DNA of 64,000 nucleotides from Globisporangium splendens (GCA_006386115.1 VFIW01000135.1:39948-103947), one strand, 5' to 3'; positions 1-11,187 are shown, numbered from the stretch's first letter. Made by a program: numbers and translations. Notes: generated by a model not told the origin, from the letters alone.

Positions 1-1454
1 GCAGTTCGCAGCACTCATTGGCTAGTGAAGAAGAAAGAAATGCGCTAGAACACGCCGAAGATGCTATTGAGGTTCAACTTCACGGTTCATTGGACGTCAA
101 GTCGATACGATCCGCCACACGTCTTGATGGCAATGCACGTGCCGCAGTCACTCCAGTGCTATCAACGTCCGCCACGTCCAAGATCGCCAAAGCGCACCTG
201 ATTCAGTCAACTTCAAGTCTTCCACAGAGTTCCTCTAACAGCAGTACGTCTCGTCTGGAGAAGTATCTTGCAAAAAAGCCGACACTCGTGTTCCTATGCA
301 CACTCGTCTGCGACGCAGGCGCGCTGCTCGTGTGCTTCATTGGCATAGTCACCGGAGCAGCTCTGGGAGAATCGCAGCTGCAGCTCACCGGTGAAGTGCA
401 CCAGGGACTACCGGCGCCCGTGTTTCCCCTGCAGTCCTCGGCGACTTAATCCCATGGGATCGACTGCAGACGCTGATCACCAACTCCATGATGATCGCCG
501 TCGTGTTCTTCATGGCGAGCGTCGCGACCGGCAGCAAGCTCGCGGCAAAGGGCTACGAGATCTCGCCCAACTAGGAGCTGCTCGGCATCGGGTTCGCGAA
601 CCTCGGCGCGTCCATCCTCCAGGGCATGCCGTTGAGCGCGGGCATGGTGCGGAGCGCCGTCAACGCGCAGAGCGCGCACACACCGCTGGCGTCCATGTTT
701 ACCGCGGGGCTCGTCATCTTCACGATCCTGTTTCTCACCAAGCCGCTGTACTATCTGCCGCAGGTGCCACTGGCCGCGATCGTCCTGCTCTCGGCGAGCG
801 CGTTAGCCGGCTTTGCCGAACCCAAGTGGCTCCGCAAGGTGCGCCCCCACGAGTTCTACGTCTGGGTCGCGGAGTTCGTCGGCACGCTCTGCTTCGGTCT
901 CATCTTGGGGCTCTTCGTCTCGCTCTTCGCGTCGCTCATCGAGATCATGGTGCGCACCAAGAAGCCGCCGGTGTTCCTTCTCGGCCAGACACCGAATGGA
1001 GAGTTCGCAAAACTTGAGGCGCACGAGCATGACGAAGACAGCGAACAACATCATGCGGTCCAGCCACTTCCGGACGTGCTGATCGTGCGCATGGAGCAGG
1101 ATCTCTACTTCGCGAACGCCAGCCACCTCATCCACGCAACCGAGCGGAACCTGAAGGCGGCCGCGGCGCACGACCACATGCTCGGCGCCGTCATCGACGA
1201 CTCTCGCATGAACGACGTCGACGCCACGGCCATCCACATGCTCACGGAGTACTGCACCAAGCTGCGCGCGCGACCAGACGCTGCTGTTCGCGAACGTGCG
1301 AATGGAGACCGAGACGTCGCTCGTCGCGAGCGGCCTCGTCGCAGCGCAGGAGCAGGAGCACGATGGCACCAGCTGCAGCGACCGCCACCGCCCTTCGGCC
1401 AGCATTGCTGCTGTTGTTGCATGCCTTCGACAAGGATGTTGCCATCCATATTGA
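1..1454 (+). pseudogene. SulP/SLC26 anion transporter, decayed, 5' end off window
   Basis: This is the second half of a sulfate-permease-type (SulP) membrane transporter followed by a STAS domain. In frame 3 (1-~425) a cytoplasmic stretch leads into a hydrophobic segment and the motif LTGEVHQGLPAP. The reading then moves to frame 2 (~431-1270), which carries several membrane helices and the STAS start (DVLIVRMEQDLYFANA, then DDSRMNDVDATA). After ~1270 it continues in frame 3 (LLFANVRMETETSLVASGL, the end of STAS) to a stop near 1454. Frame 2 also has an internal TAG at 572-574. Two frameshifts plus a stop make this a pseudogene unless the assembly is poor. The family moves sulfate or other anions across the membrane. 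The N-terminal helices lie outside the window. Confidence 0.8.
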
Positions 1455-2116
1455 TGACATCCATGCACACTTGTCCGCAAACCCTCAATATCCGCGATTT
1501 TTAACTCGCTCAAGACCGATTTACATATAATAAAAACGTCTTGTATGACTTGGTAAGTCCGTACCTTCCCAGCACCTTCTGCTCACACCTCGTTATTATT
1601 CACAATGCATCAACACCCGCAATGCCACCTTAACTCCTTTATAATAATCCTTGCACATCAACATCGATAATTGTGAAATACGCATCATGCATTAAACCGT
1701 TGTATTTGAGTCAAGTCCGCATTCAAGAGACCGGTTCACCTTTCTGAACCGCGCTGGCGTCGGGCCCGACTTTGGAAGTTGCTGTTTCGGAGTCACTCGT
1801 CTTCACCCCATTCGAGAACGTGAGCTCATTCACTCTCAGCAGGTGAGTGCATGTGTCTGTGTGCCTGTGTGTGCATGTGTGTGTGAATGTGTGGACGCAG
1901 GAGCAGCTCCGGTGCCTGTGTGCGCATCGATCGTTGGGTGTTGATGACACCGCACCGGCGTGTATTTGGAGCAAACTCTTGTGATCTGTCGGGAGAATAG
2001 ATGCTGTCCCAAGTGTATCTGCTGAGGCTGCAATGATCGTTCTAAAGGCTCCGGTTTTCTATATGATGTGCATTCATTCAGACGATAGCACACTTTGTTA
2101 CAAGGCAGAAGGAAGG
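1455..2116. other. Intergenic region with TG-rich stretch
   Basis: No convincing gene. Positions ~1851-1895 are a low-complexity run of TGTG/TGTC repeats, which accounts for the short Cys/His/Thr-rich open frames on the minus strand. Confidence 0.5.
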
Positions 2117-2407
2117 ATGGCGCGTGGAAACCAGAGAGATGTGGACCGAGCAGTGAGTTGCGCATTATTACAAGGATACTGCTTGCGTATGCGCATAACG
2201 CCGAGGGTACTGATTGCAACCCTTCTTATTGCGATATAGAGAGCGCAAGCGCGCGCGGCCAAGAACGCCAAGACCAGCGCCTCCAAGGGTGATCCGAACG
2301 CGCGTCGGGAGGCCGACGCCAAGGCTTTGCAGGAGAAGATCGCCAAGAAGGCGGCTATGAAGACTGAGGGCGGTGGCCAACAGGCTCCTCCAGCGAAGAA
2401 GAAGTAA
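2117..2407 (+). CDS. SERF/4F5-like small basic protein, two exons
   Basis: Exon 1 is 2117-2152 and encodes MARGNQRDVDRA. The intron is 2153-2239 (87 bp, GTGAGT donor, ATATAG acceptor, phase 0). Exon 2 is 2240-2404 with stop TAA at 2405-2407, giving 67 residues. The start matches the invariant N-terminus of small EDRK-rich factor (SERF, 4F5 family), which begins M-(T/A)-R-G-N-Q-R. The rest is Lys/Ala/Glu-rich with a helical READAKALQEKIAKKAA stretch and a C-terminal PAKKK, as in SERF proteins of about 60-70 residues. Known SERFs are disordered, bind nucleic acid and promote amyloid formation by other proteins; whether that holds here is inference. The gene is hard to detect because neither exon forms a long open frame. 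Confidence 0.8.
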
Positions 2408-3139
2408 ATTACAAGAAGAGTATAAAGCGCAGTAGATGAATGAACGGCCAGCAACACCAACTACCGTGGCGATGACGAAGCAAAGGGAGGAAAACCACAG
2501 ACGCGCAGTGACGCTGCCGCAGGGAGAACGCAATGCGATTTCCAGTCCTCTGTTGTCGGACACATGCCTCGAACATTTTTGCCATGGTTTCCGTAGATGT
2601 TGCTAAACTTAGTAACACTGTAGATGCCTGGAAGAAGGAAGAATCATCCAATGTGAAGAGTTGTTGGAGAATGTCTTGCTTGGAAGAAGAGCATGAGACG
2701 CAGGCGCGACTCACTTGACTGAGCCAATTTCGCAGGCAGCGCGTCATGATGCAAATCCAGTGATTTTGGAGATGTTGGGCTCACTTTGGAGCCAGATTCT
2801 GGCCATTTCGTACACACTCGAACGCCAATTTTGTTACACTCGTCGTATATTTCCAGGAATCGCTCGGATACTTGATTTCACAATTAACACAATGCATTAC
2901 ACCAATCTTTAGTTTTGACCAGTATTCAAGGGAATCCACACTGGACAAATCCGTATTAGAGGAGATTGATCCTCAACAGGAAGATCCTTATTTTAGGGGA
3001 TTGTTTTACACTTACTGAAGTGTGTCAGAACGCTGGTGTGGTGGTGACCATCAAGCATTCCACCATCTACGCTCCTTCAAGCGCAAGAACGGTTGGCAAG
3101 GATAATGGCGCTGTTTGATTATTCACTCGGTCTTCCTAT
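2408..3139. other. Intergenic region, nothing recognised
   Basis: Only short unrelated open frames (for example 2533-2718 +) with no recognisable motif. It separates the SERF-like gene from the convergent EF-hand gene. Confidence 0.4.
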
Positions 3140-3786
3140 TCACGACTGCAGCATCTTGCGAAAGTCCGAGACGTTGATGTGGCCGTCGCAGTCGCCGTCG
3201 GCGCACGAGACAAGGATGCCCAGGTCTTCCTCCGTGAGCGCGCCGTACCCGAGCCGCTCAAAGACGTACCGCAGCATCTCGCGCGAGATGAAGCCCGTCT
3301 CCTCCGGGTCGTACGCCTTGAGCGCCTCGGCCACCGGGTCAAAGTTCTTGACCTCGTTTGTGAGCAGCAGCGTGTTGAGGTACTCCTCCGTGAGCTCCGT
3401 CTCGTCGTTGAGCAGCAGCTTGGCATCCTTGATGCTCACGCTGTCGTAGAAGATGCTTAGGCGGGTGCACAGGTTCTCGAGCGTCACGCGCTGCTTCTTG
3501 TCAACGCCAAGGAATTGGAACGCCGCGTGGATCTGCTCCGGGGTCACGAGCACGCCACCGAATTCCTGTGTAGACGCAAAGCGTGAAGAGAGATCAGCAC
3601 TATGGCAGCAATTGCATCCACGAGCAGCGCTAGAAGAAATGTATAACGCACATTTTGCGACACTTGATCGACAGGCAGGTCGTCGCTCCCGACGCGATCA
3701 CTGGCAGCAGCCACTGCGACCTCGAAGCCGTGGCGTCGAAGCTCCGTGGGGCTCTTGGGGACTGCGACACTAGTGCGTGCGTTCAT
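3140..3786 (-). CDS. EF-hand (calmodulin/centrin-like) protein, two exons
   Basis: Exon 1 is 3786-3652 (45 residues, starting MNARTSVAVPKSP). The intron is 3651-3566 (86 bp, GTGCGT donor, CACAG acceptor, phase 0). Exon 2 is 3565-3143 and the stop is at 3142-3140. The product is about 186 residues. The last helix-loop-helix has loop DGDCDGHINVSD, a usable calcium site with Asp rather than Glu at position 12. An earlier loop (DPEETGFISREM) lacks most ligands and is probably structural. This resembles divergent calmodulin- or centrin-like sensors; the partner is unknown. The ATG at 3786 is the first in frame. A GTAAGT motif lies just upstream of it, so a further 5' exon is possible. Confidence 0.75.
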
Positions 3787-4087
3787 CACTTACTTCGCGA
3801 CTCCAATGTCTTAGTAAACAAACAGTCCTCGATTCATCCAGGAGAATGAAAGCCACAGGGTTGAAGACAACAAGGTGCTCGGCCTAGACAAGTAGCTGCA
3901 CGACTCAAAATGGCTTCCAAGCGGTGGTTTCACCCCAAGTGAGAATGAAAATAGCGCCAAAGCCACCGAAGACTGAACTGTGTTGTGTGTTTGTATTACG
4001 CAGAAAACGACAGTCATGTGTGGTTCCTAGACCCAAAAGCTTGCGACCTCAAGCTATCAAGAATGCAATTTGGCCAACACTTTAGCC

Positions 4088-5629
4088 TTATGGGGAGACG
4101 GCAACGTACTTCTGACGCGGCGGGTTCAATGGTGCGGCCGTCGCCTTCTTGGTCGCGGTTCCAGCCGCCGCAGCCTTGACGAGCGCGTCCACTTTTTCCT
4201 GCACGCGCTGGCCGTAATGCGGATCCACCTTGAGAAAGTTGGCGATCGCGCGGTCTTGGACGGGTTTCGAAGCCTTGGACAGCGTGCCCGCGATGTTGGA
4301 CGTGAGCCGTTCGCGCGCGTCGGCGTCGAGCACCTTGCGGTAGAAATCGCCGACCTGGTTGAAGTTGTCGTCGTCCTTGGTGCTGTACTTGGTCACGACG
4401 GCGTGGTCGCCCGAGTACGTGTGGAAGGCGTGCTGCGTGGATTCCTGAGGCGCGGCTGGGTCGGTGCTGTTTGGGAACCAGTTGGGCAAACTGCTCATGT
4501 TGCCGTTCACGGTCGCAAAGCCGTCGCGCTGGTACGTGCGCACCTCACAGCGTGGCTTGTTCACGGGAATCTGCTGGTAGTTGACGCCGAGACGGTACCG
4601 TTGCGTGTCTGGGTACGAGAACAAGCGGCCCTGGAGCATCTTGTCTGGCGACGTCTCGATGCCAGGCACGAGGTGCGACGGCGAGAACGCGATCTGCTCG
4701 ATCTCGGCAAAGTAGTTTTCCGGGTTTCGGTTCAGCACGAGGCGGCCGACTTCGATCAGCGGGTACTGGGCATGGGACCAGACCTTGGTCACGTCGAACG
4801 GGTTGAACTCGCACTCGTTGGCTTGTTCAGGCGTCATGACCTGGATGTACGCCGTCCAGGTGGGGAAGTCCTTGTTGGCGATGGCGTTATACAAGTCCTC
4901 GGTGGCGTAGTCCGGGTTCGAGGCTGCGAGCTTCTCGGCTTCGTCGACTGGCAAGTTGCGGATGCCCTGGTCCGTCTTGAAGTGGTACTTGACATAAGTG
5001 ATCTCGCCTTGTGCATTCACGTTCGTGAACGTGTGGCTGCCGTAGCCGTTCATGAAGCGGTATCCATCGGGTATGCCTCGGTCCGAGAACAGGAACGACA
5101 TCTGGTGCGTGGTCTCAGGTCGCAGCGAGAAGAAGTCCCACATCATGTCGTCGTCCTTCAAGTGCGTGGCCGGATGGCGCTTCTGCGTGTGGATGAAACT
5201 TGGGAACAGGATCGGGTCGCGAATGAAGAAGATCGGCGTGTTGTTGCCCACGAGGTCCCAGTTGCCTTCTTCCGTGTAGAACTTGATGGCAAAGCCACGT
5301 GGGTCACGCGCGGTGTCAGCGGATCCAGATTCACCGCCGACGGTCGAGAAACGGATGCCGATCGGGGTGCGTTTGCCGACTTGGTCGAACAACTTGGCCT
5401 TGCAGTACTTGGTGATGTCGCTGTGCGTGACTTCGAAGTACCCGAAGGCACCGGCACCCTTGGCGTGCACGACGCGCTCGGGGATGCGTTCGCGGTCAAA
5501 GTGCGCCAAGTGGTCGATTAGCGCAAAGTCCTGGAGCGCGATGGGACCACGTGGACCTGCTGTGGTGGACGCCGTGAGTGCGTTTGGCGGCAATGGCGCA
5601 CCGTTACTGGCCGTCGCGAAATTGGTCAT
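4088..5629 (-). CDS. Catalase (copy 1)
   Basis: Monofunctional haem catalase of 513 residues from the ATG at 5629 ([10 protein letters not shown]); upstream non-ATG extension is not needed. It shows the distal His in [13 protein letters not shown], the [13 protein letters not shown] and [17 protein letters not shown] core, the active-site Asn in [10 protein letters not shown], and the proximal haem Tyr in [14 protein letters not shown]. It breaks down hydrogen peroxide to water and oxygen. The C-terminus (KYVAVSP) has no canonical SKL-type peroxisomal signal. The central 1277 bp are almost identical to copy 2 at 8860-10416, while the last ~80 residues and the N-terminal ~9 are different. The large open frame on the opposite strand is a shadow of codon bias. 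Confidence 0.97.
   Translation of the reverse strand: MTNFATASNGAPLPPNALTASTTAGPRGPIALQDFALIDHLAHFDRERIPERVVHAKGAGAFGYFEVTHSDITKYCKAKLFDQVGKRTPIGIRFSTVGGESGSADTARDPRGFAIKFYTEEGNWDLVGNNTPIFFIRDPILFPSFIHTQKRHPATHLKDDDMMWDFFSLRPETTHQMSFLFSDRGIPDGYRFMNGYGSHTFTNVNAQGEITYVKYHFKTDQGIRNLPVDEAEKLAASNPDYATEDLYNAIANKDFPTWTAYIQVMTPEQANECEFNPFDVTKVWSHAQYPLIEVGRLVLNRNPENYFAEIEQIAFSPSHLVPGIETSPDKMLQGRLFSYPDTQRYRLGVNYQQIPVNKPRCEVRTYQRDGFATVNGNMSSLPNWFPNSTDPAAPQESTQHAFHTYSGDHAVVTKYSTKDDDNFNQVGDFYRKVLDADARERLTSNIAGTLSKASKPVQDRAIANFLKVDPHYGQRVQEKVDALVKAAAAGTATKKATAAPLNPPRQKYVAVSP
4329..5605 (-). repeat. Left arm of 1277-bp inverted repeat (catalase)
   Basis: This block matches 8887-10163 in inverted orientation. 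The sense proteins differ at one residue (Asn versus Ser near the 3' end of the block), and the antisense frames translate identically, so the DNA must be nearly base-identical. Identity starts and stops inside the two coding regions. The arms are separated by 3281 bp. Confidence 0.9.
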
Positions 5630-5673
5630 GGTAGCTTGATCCTGGGTTGTGGTGGATGACGCTTGCTCAGCAG

Positions 5674-5696
5674 AAAGAAAATGGAAGAATGAAGTC
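5674..5696 (-). promoter_or_regulatory. Probable core promoter of catalase 1
   Basis: On the minus strand the sequence reads TTCATTCTTCCATTTTC. This matches the oomycete Inr plus FPR arrangement (TCATTYY then CAWTTT) with one extra base. It lies about 45-65 nt upstream of the ATG at 5629, a typical oomycete 5' UTR length. Confidence 0.45.
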
Positions 5697-6868
5697 AACG
5701 TGACAGCGCTTCTTGAGATTGGACACGTGAGATTTCACCTGAGCGCACCCCTTGCAGTTCCGGAGGTACGACAAGGGATGGAATGGGACCTTGAAGCTCT
5801 GGATGCTAAAAGAAGAGAGCGAATCGATGTTGAAGGTGCTCGGGTGGGTCTCACTTCTCTCACTCTTGGGCTCAGCATACCAGGGAATCCGTTTTCTGAA
5901 TGTGGTAATCATTGCATGGAGCGCGCTGCGAGTGGTTACGGCTTTCAGCTTTCGGTAGTTTCATTCCTCGTAAACATCCCTAGCTCCCTAGACCACCCTC
6001 GTCGTACCTATCGACCCGTACGTCAGTCAGTTGTACACAGAGAGAGATGGAATGAGCAACTGCAACGAGAGACACGGATGCCCTCCATCCCCCTTTCTCC
6101 ACTGTGCTGCTCAAAAGGCAATTAGGTCGGACGTTGTCGTACCTCCAGGAAGAGCGCCGTTGAAAGATACAAGAAGATTGAGAGTGATGGTTCGATGGTC
6201 ATCAACTAAGTGCTCATGACTGAATGTCGGAATCGACATTCAGCGTACTTAGTGTAATTTGGCAGACGTTCATTGGACGAAACCATTCAATTAATGCGTA
6301 CTTAGTGGAGATGTCGCACCTACTTGCAAAATGGCTACATTCTGGAACGACAATAGACGGACGACATAGGAGCTTTTCTCATCTGAATAGAACTATTGTC
6401 TACACCATTTCGCGGTCAATATCACATTCTCCTCTGTCACAGCCAAACACCTTCACACTAATGTCCCATCACCTCTATGATGTAGTACCATGCCAAGTGT
6501 TAGCTATACCAAATTATTGTTCAATAACAGAGGGTGGGAAAGACACCTCGTCCACGAACACTGCTTTGGCATCAGGATAAAGAAGACGGAGCACGAATCA
6601 AAGCGAGTGCTGGACTCTACTGTGCACGCGAGGGATCATAATTGGCGGTAGTGTGGCCGCCCACAATGGCGTTAAGACGCACAATTCGTGGGAATGGATC
6701 TCTGCTTCTCATGCTCCAGACAAGGGATCGTTTTTGAATTGCTGACTCTTGTGCCGCGCCGCAACTGTTCAAGCCGCGTTGTCGCTGCACTCCAAGTTCG
6801 ATACTAGTGGGTGTATTCGACAGAGAAAACATGCCAGCAGGTCAGCACCAGCAAATGATCAACACTGC
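5697..6868. other. Intergenic region with palindromic element
   Basis: No convincing protein gene. It holds the hairpin at 6220-6243 and two copies of GCGTACTTAGTG (near 6243 and 6297). The last part, 6600-6868, is the 5' flank of the truncated LINE. The open frame 6224-6580 has no recognisable motif. Confidence 0.4.
6205..6253. repeat. Nested hairpin (10-bp perfect stem)
   Basis: CTGAATGTCG at 6220-6229 pairs perfectly with CGACATTCAG at 6234-6243 around a GAAT loop. An outer pair, ACTAAGT (6205-6211) and ACTTAGT (6247-6253), extends the palindrome. It could be the centre or end of a small MITE-like element, or a transcribed hairpin. Confidence 0.6.
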
Positions 6869-8255
6869 ATTAATCCAATGGAGCGAATTACACAACATCC
6901 CAGGGATTACAGTTTATACAGCCCAGACTCTTCTCCGGCTGAAAGCCAACCGACTCTCCATGTGGAACTATGAGAAGGCTGATCTATCCTGCTCGAATCC
7001 CGAATGCTCCCAAGTTGTCCAATCTTCTGTTCAACATCTATTCTGGGAGTGTCCGAAAGCCAAACTCGTGTGGAACTACTTCTATGCGCTATGGGCGAAG
7101 ATCGGAATCACTCCTGGTCACGACCCCGCAATCTGGATCTTCAGTCTGGATCTACCACATACTCCAAGGCATGCATGGACCTCGATCAAGAGACACATTA
7201 TCGGACACAAGTTCTCCAATGAACATCTCCAAGGTCATCTCTATCCCGTCGCACACATGCTGTGGCGATATATGAGCGCGTCGCTCATACAGATCATTTG
7301 GTGTGCGCATCTGCGACGCATGGATTCGGATCCAATCGAATCGACTGCTGAGATGGCGATCATGATGACCATATTAGAGGCAGGAATGCGAAACCTCACA
7401 CGACTCGCTGAAGCGCAAGCTGGAGACTCTGACGGTCACACCGTTGCAGCAGTTCTCAAGGCATATGTCGACTGCTTTCTCAGCCAAACCGACGCCATCC
7501 CCTTGACTCCAAGTGATACTCGCGGCGTTTACCTGTTGTTTTTCGATGGTGGGTCACGCGGCAATCCAGGACCAGGAGGGACTGGATCCATTATCGTGCG
7601 TGTCCATAAGGACTCGCACACAGCCAGTTTAATTTGGGCCGCGAGCATGGCGTATAGCAGGAAGGACACGACAAACAACTTTGCCGAGTACTGGGGTCTC
7701 ATACATGGACTCCGAGAAGCCCAACGCAGTCACTTCGAACCGTTGTACGTGATTGGAGACAGTGCGCTCATTATCTCCCAACAGCGAATGCATCGGTCCC
7801 CTCGACAGCACCGATTGGCACGTTTATACCAGACAAGTCTACGACTCGCGGATTGCATCGACATCCGAGGATGGTACCATCACTACCGTGCCTTCAACAA
7901 GATGGCGGACTCAGCCGCCAACCTAGCCATAGACACCAGAACCTCAACGCAGGTTCACTTCCCAACTCATCGAGCTGCTTTCAACAATCTCGCCCAGGAT
8001 CTTAACGACGTCATGCATTGGCTTGTGCGAAGTTCGGAAGACCCAAGGTCATTGGACAACACAAGGCAGCCTCATATAGGACCAAGAGAACATGCCATCC
8101 TGGTCAAAGATTATTTAGCATTCAGAAGTGATCTATTGCAATCCGCGCTGTAGACACATTTACACTCCAATATGAAATTCGTAATGAAGATTAGGTAGGA
8201 GAATGGATATTGTAGGTCACGACAATGAACCTAAATATACCTCACCTGATAATGA
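6869..8255 (+). mobile_element. LINE (non-LTR retrotransposon), copy 1, 5'-truncated
   Basis: Only the 3' end of ORF2 is present, open to TAG at 8151-8153. It encodes a zf-RVT-type Cys/His knuckle (CSNPECS...HLFWEC) and then a complete RNase H domain: FFDGGSRGNPGPGG (first Asp), NNFAEYWGL (Glu), VIGDSALI (Asp) and NKMADSAANLA (Asp). The first residues of the open frame (6807-6868) are host sequence fused in frame. It is highly similar to copies at 50.5-53.5 kb and 58.9-61.1 kb; homology to copy 2 starts at about 6869. Relative to copy 2 it lacks one codon in the C-terminal region. The 3' UTR carries the shared ACCTCAC terminus, followed here by a different tail. No target-site duplication was found. 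Confidence 0.92.
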
Positions 8256-8495
8256 ATGAATTCGTTGAAGTTTTAAATATCCTTACAACGGCAAGCTCGC
8301 TGTTTTCTCACTTGCTGAATTCGATGCGGCATCGGCACAACAGGTCTAGACCACATGATTGGAATAGGACTCGCGGGTAATTCAATTCGTCTCTCTCACC
8401 GAGATCAAGGGACGCAGTTGGTCTGTGACAGCACCAAATGCTCGTTGCGGGTCGCAGCATCCACCTTTCGCGGATAAAATCGCTCGACCGAGAAA

Positions 8496-8760
8496 GTGAT
8501 CAGGGCGAAAATGATGGCTGAAGAATGTGCGACGAAAAGCTTCCAACTACAAATGAATCCCAACCGACGCGACCGCGAGGAACACACACGCAATGAATGC
8601 CGAGTGTGCAAAAGGACAAAGTTCTTCCACGAGGTTCCCTTCTCAAGCAAATGCGCTGCGTCGCATGCAACGAAGAGATTCGCCGTCAAAAGGAGGAGAA
8701 GAGGACGCGAAAGTTGAGAGCACATGAGACCGCTCGAGTTAAGCGAAGAGACACCAAACC
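8496..8760 (+). other. Possible Cys-rich small ORF or remnant
   Basis: Two overlapping frames encode CRVCKRTKFFHEVPF (8496 frame) and MRCVACNEEIRRQKEEKRTRK (8597 frame). Together they would give a CxxC...CxxC zinc-ribbon-like arrangement with a basic tail, but one frameshift is needed to join them. It sits directly upstream of catalase 2. I do not recognise it; it may be a decayed gene. Confidence 0.25.
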
Positions 8761-8800
8761 ACCATCGCTGGCAAGCACACATGAGGGATCCAATTTCTCA

Positions 8801-8820
8801 GCCATTCTCACATTTGTACC
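8801..8820 (+). promoter_or_regulatory. Probable core promoter of catalase 2
   Basis: GCCATTCTCACATTTGTACC resembles the oomycete Inr (YCATTYY) followed directly by the FPR (CAWTTT). It lies about 40-60 nt upstream of the ATG at 8860. Confidence 0.5.
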
Positions 8821-8859
8821 GAACAGCCTCCACTACCCAGCTCCGCAATACAGTCCGTC

Positions 8860-10416
8860 ATGTCGAAGAAGATCTTGATCACAAGCAACGGTGCGCCATT
8901 GCCGCCAAACGCACTCACGGCGTCCACCACAGCAGGTCCACGTGGTCCCATCGCGCTCCAGGACTTTGCGCTAATCGACCACTTGGCGCACTTTGACCGC
9001 GAACGCATCCCCGAGCGCGTCGTGCACGCCAAGGGTGCCGGTGCCTTCGGGTACTTCGAAGTCACGCACAGCGACATCACCAAGTACTGCAAGGCCAAGT
9101 TGTTCGACCAAGTCGGCAAACGCACCCCGATCGGCATCCGTTTCTCGACCGTCGGCGGTGAATCTGGATCCGCTGACACCGCGCGTGACCCACGTGGCTT
9201 TGCCATCAAGTTCTACACGGAAGAAGGCAACTGGGACCTCGTGGGCAACAACACGCCGATCTTCTTCATTCGCGACCCGATCCTGTTCCCAAGTTTCATC
9301 CACACGCAGAAGCGCCATCCGGCCACGCACTTGAAGGACGACGACATGATGTGGGACTTCTTCTCGCTGCGACCTGAGACCACGCACCAGATGTCGTTCC
9401 TGTTCTCGGACCGAGGCATACCCGATGGATACCGCTTCATGAACGGCTACGGCAGCCACACGTTCACGAACGTGAATGCACAAGGCGAGATCACTTATGT
9501 CAAGTACCACTTCAAGACGGACCAGGGCATCCGCAACTTGCCAGTCGACGAAGCCGAGAAGCTCGCAGCCTCGAACCCGGACTACGCCACCGAGGACTTG
9601 TATAACGCCATCGCCAACAAGGACTTCCCCACCTGGACGGCGTACATCCAGGTCATGACGCCTGAACAAGCCAACGAGTGCGAGTTCAACCCGTTCGACG
9701 TGACCAAGGTCTGGTCCCATGCCCAGTACCCGCTGATCGAAGTCGGCCGCCTCGTGCTGAACCGAAACCCGGAAAACTACTTTGCCGAGATCGAGCAGAT
9801 CGCGTTCTCGCCGTCGCACCTCGTGCCTGGCATCGAGACGTCGCCAGACAAGATGCTCCAGGGCCGCTTGTTCTCGTACCCAGACACGCAACGGTACCGT
9901 CTCGGCGTCAACTACCAGCAGATTCCCGTGAACAAGCCACGCTGTGAGGTGCGCACGTACCAGCGCGACGGCTTTGCGACCGTGAACGGCAACATGAGCA
10001 GTTTGCCCAACTGGTTCCCAAACAGCACCGACCCAGCCGCGCCTCAGGAATCCACGCAGCACGCCTTCCACACGTACTCGGGCGACCACGCCGTCGTGAC
10101 CAAGTACAGCACCAAGGACGACGACAACTTCAGCCAGGTCGGCGATTTCTACCGCAAGGTGCTTGATAGCGCTGCTCGGGATCGCTTGGCGACAAATATC
10201 GCGAAAACACTGTCAAAGGCGTCCAAGAAGATCCAGGAGCGCGCGATCGCGAATTTCTCCAAGGTGGATCCGCATTACGGCAAGCGTGTGCAGGAAAAAG
10301 TGGACGCGGAGCAGGCCGAGAAGGGCATGCCGAAAGTGTCCACCTCGGAGACGCGTCGCCATCCAGCCGAGCCTGTGAACCCGCCGCGCGAGGTCTACAC
10401 CCCCGTTGCCCCGTAG
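8860..10416 (+). CDS. Catalase (copy 2)
   Basis: Haem catalase of 518 residues with the same active-site motifs as copy 1 (distal His in [12 protein letters not shown], Asn in [10 protein letters not shown], proximal Tyr in [12 protein letters not shown]). The N-terminus ([11 protein letters not shown]) and the last ~85 residues (from [12 protein letters not shown] to VYTPVAP) differ clearly from copy 1, with many substitutions and an extended tail. Residues ~10-434 are identical except for one. It is divergently oriented to copy 1 across 3.2 kb containing a LINE. It removes hydrogen peroxide, in host-interacting oomycetes probably including host-derived oxidants (inference). No SKL-type C-terminus is present. 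Confidence 0.97.
   Translation: MSKKILITSNGAPLPPNALTASTTAGPRGPIALQDFALIDHLAHFDRERIPERVVHAKGAGAFGYFEVTHSDITKYCKAKLFDQVGKRTPIGIRFSTVGGESGSADTARDPRGFAIKFYTEEGNWDLVGNNTPIFFIRDPILFPSFIHTQKRHPATHLKDDDMMWDFFSLRPETTHQMSFLFSDRGIPDGYRFMNGYGSHTFTNVNAQGEITYVKYHFKTDQGIRNLPVDEAEKLAASNPDYATEDLYNAIANKDFPTWTAYIQVMTPEQANECEFNPFDVTKVWSHAQYPLIEVGRLVLNRNPENYFAEIEQIAFSPSHLVPGIETSPDKMLQGRLFSYPDTQRYRLGVNYQQIPVNKPRCEVRTYQRDGFATVNGNMSSLPNWFPNSTDPAAPQESTQHAFHTYSGDHAVVTKYSTKDDDNFSQVGDFYRKVLDSAARDRLATNIAKTLSKASKKIQERAIANFSKVDPHYGKRVQEKVDAEQAEKGMPKVSTSETRRHPAEPVNPPREVYTPVAP
8887..10163 (+). repeat. Right arm of 1277-bp inverted repeat (catalase)
   Basis: Partner of 4329-5605. The block begins at AACGGTGCGCC and ends at CGCAAGGTGCT. 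On both sides the two genes diverge at once, although coding continues. Confidence 0.9.
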
Positions 10417-11187
10417 ACATAAGAGTTAAAGTACCGGCGCTTGTGTTCCGTGTTACGCGGGCACCAGACACCACCTTACGTGATAGAGTTCCAAGCGTTT
10501 TATTTCTTTTGTGTCGTTGAGTGCACTCGTCAAAAGTCACCAACAGGACAATCATTGCGATTGTTCCTTAACCGGCAGAGCGCATATAGTTTGAATGGTT
10601 TTGCAGTTACCCGCCACTTCTAATCCCCAGATACTCCGACACCGACGCAGATCCCTCTATGTGCTGCCGAGATGTATGCGGTGTTCATCGGTCCTTCAAG
10701 CCGCTCTGTCTAGTGTGACAGCCATCCATCTCATCGTGTCACGTTACCTAATCAGGTGCACAACGTTTCACTGTTTGATTTCAAAGGTTTTGAATGGCAT
10801 TGTTATACTGAAAATGTTAGTGGTCTTTCCAAATAGGCAACATATCGTAAAGCGTATAGCACATTATATGAAATTGTGGAGGTTGCTTTGCCGAGAAACT
10901 CCAACGGGTTTCGACATAAACTGGGCACATGAGCCATTTGTTGACACGAGGTGGCATTCCTGTCAGATCTTTTCAGTCAGTGAGCACCCGTTGACCTCTC
11001 CTCCACGATCCATAAGAGACTCGTGTGTGCACAATACGTGTCCAGCATCGAGAGACGCGTGTGCCTAGCCACAGCTCGTGTGACATCCACATCGAGCCCT
11101 CTTCTTGGCAATCTAGCACTTGCCACTCACTTTTCAAAATCCCACTAGCATTATCAACGAGAAGGTATTCAAAAGACACTCCCATAT
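10417..11187. other. Intergenic region
   Basis: No gene recognised. The last ~60 bases hold the probable promoter of the RNase T2 gene. Confidence 0.4.
11126..11142 (+). promoter_or_regulatory. Possible Inr/FPR core promoter of RNase T2 gene
   Basis: CTCACTTTTCAAAATCC resembles the oomycete Inr (TCAYTYY) plus the following FPR-like CAAAAT. It lies about 50 nt before the ATG at 11188. Confidence 0.4.

Noticed and set aside
2533..2718. 61-codon open frame between SERF-like and EF-hand genes
   Set aside because: No motif, no splice context and composition like its non-coding surroundings.
4070..5521. 483-codon open frame on the plus strand opposite catalase 1 (and its 372-codon twin opposite catalase 2)
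   Set aside because: Arg/Val/Leu-rich, exactly antisense to a real enzyme, and repeated only because the catalase block is duplicated. It is a codon-bias shadow.
6807..6868. First ~20 codons of the LINE copy 1 open frame as a new gene start
   Set aside because: This is flanking host DNA fused by chance. Copies 2 and 3 have unrelated LINE sequence at this place.
8405..8782. 125-codon minus-strand open frame with hydrophobic segments upstream of catalase 2
   Set aside because: It overlaps the Cys-rich frames of the other strand and shows no clear membrane topology or family; it may be chance.
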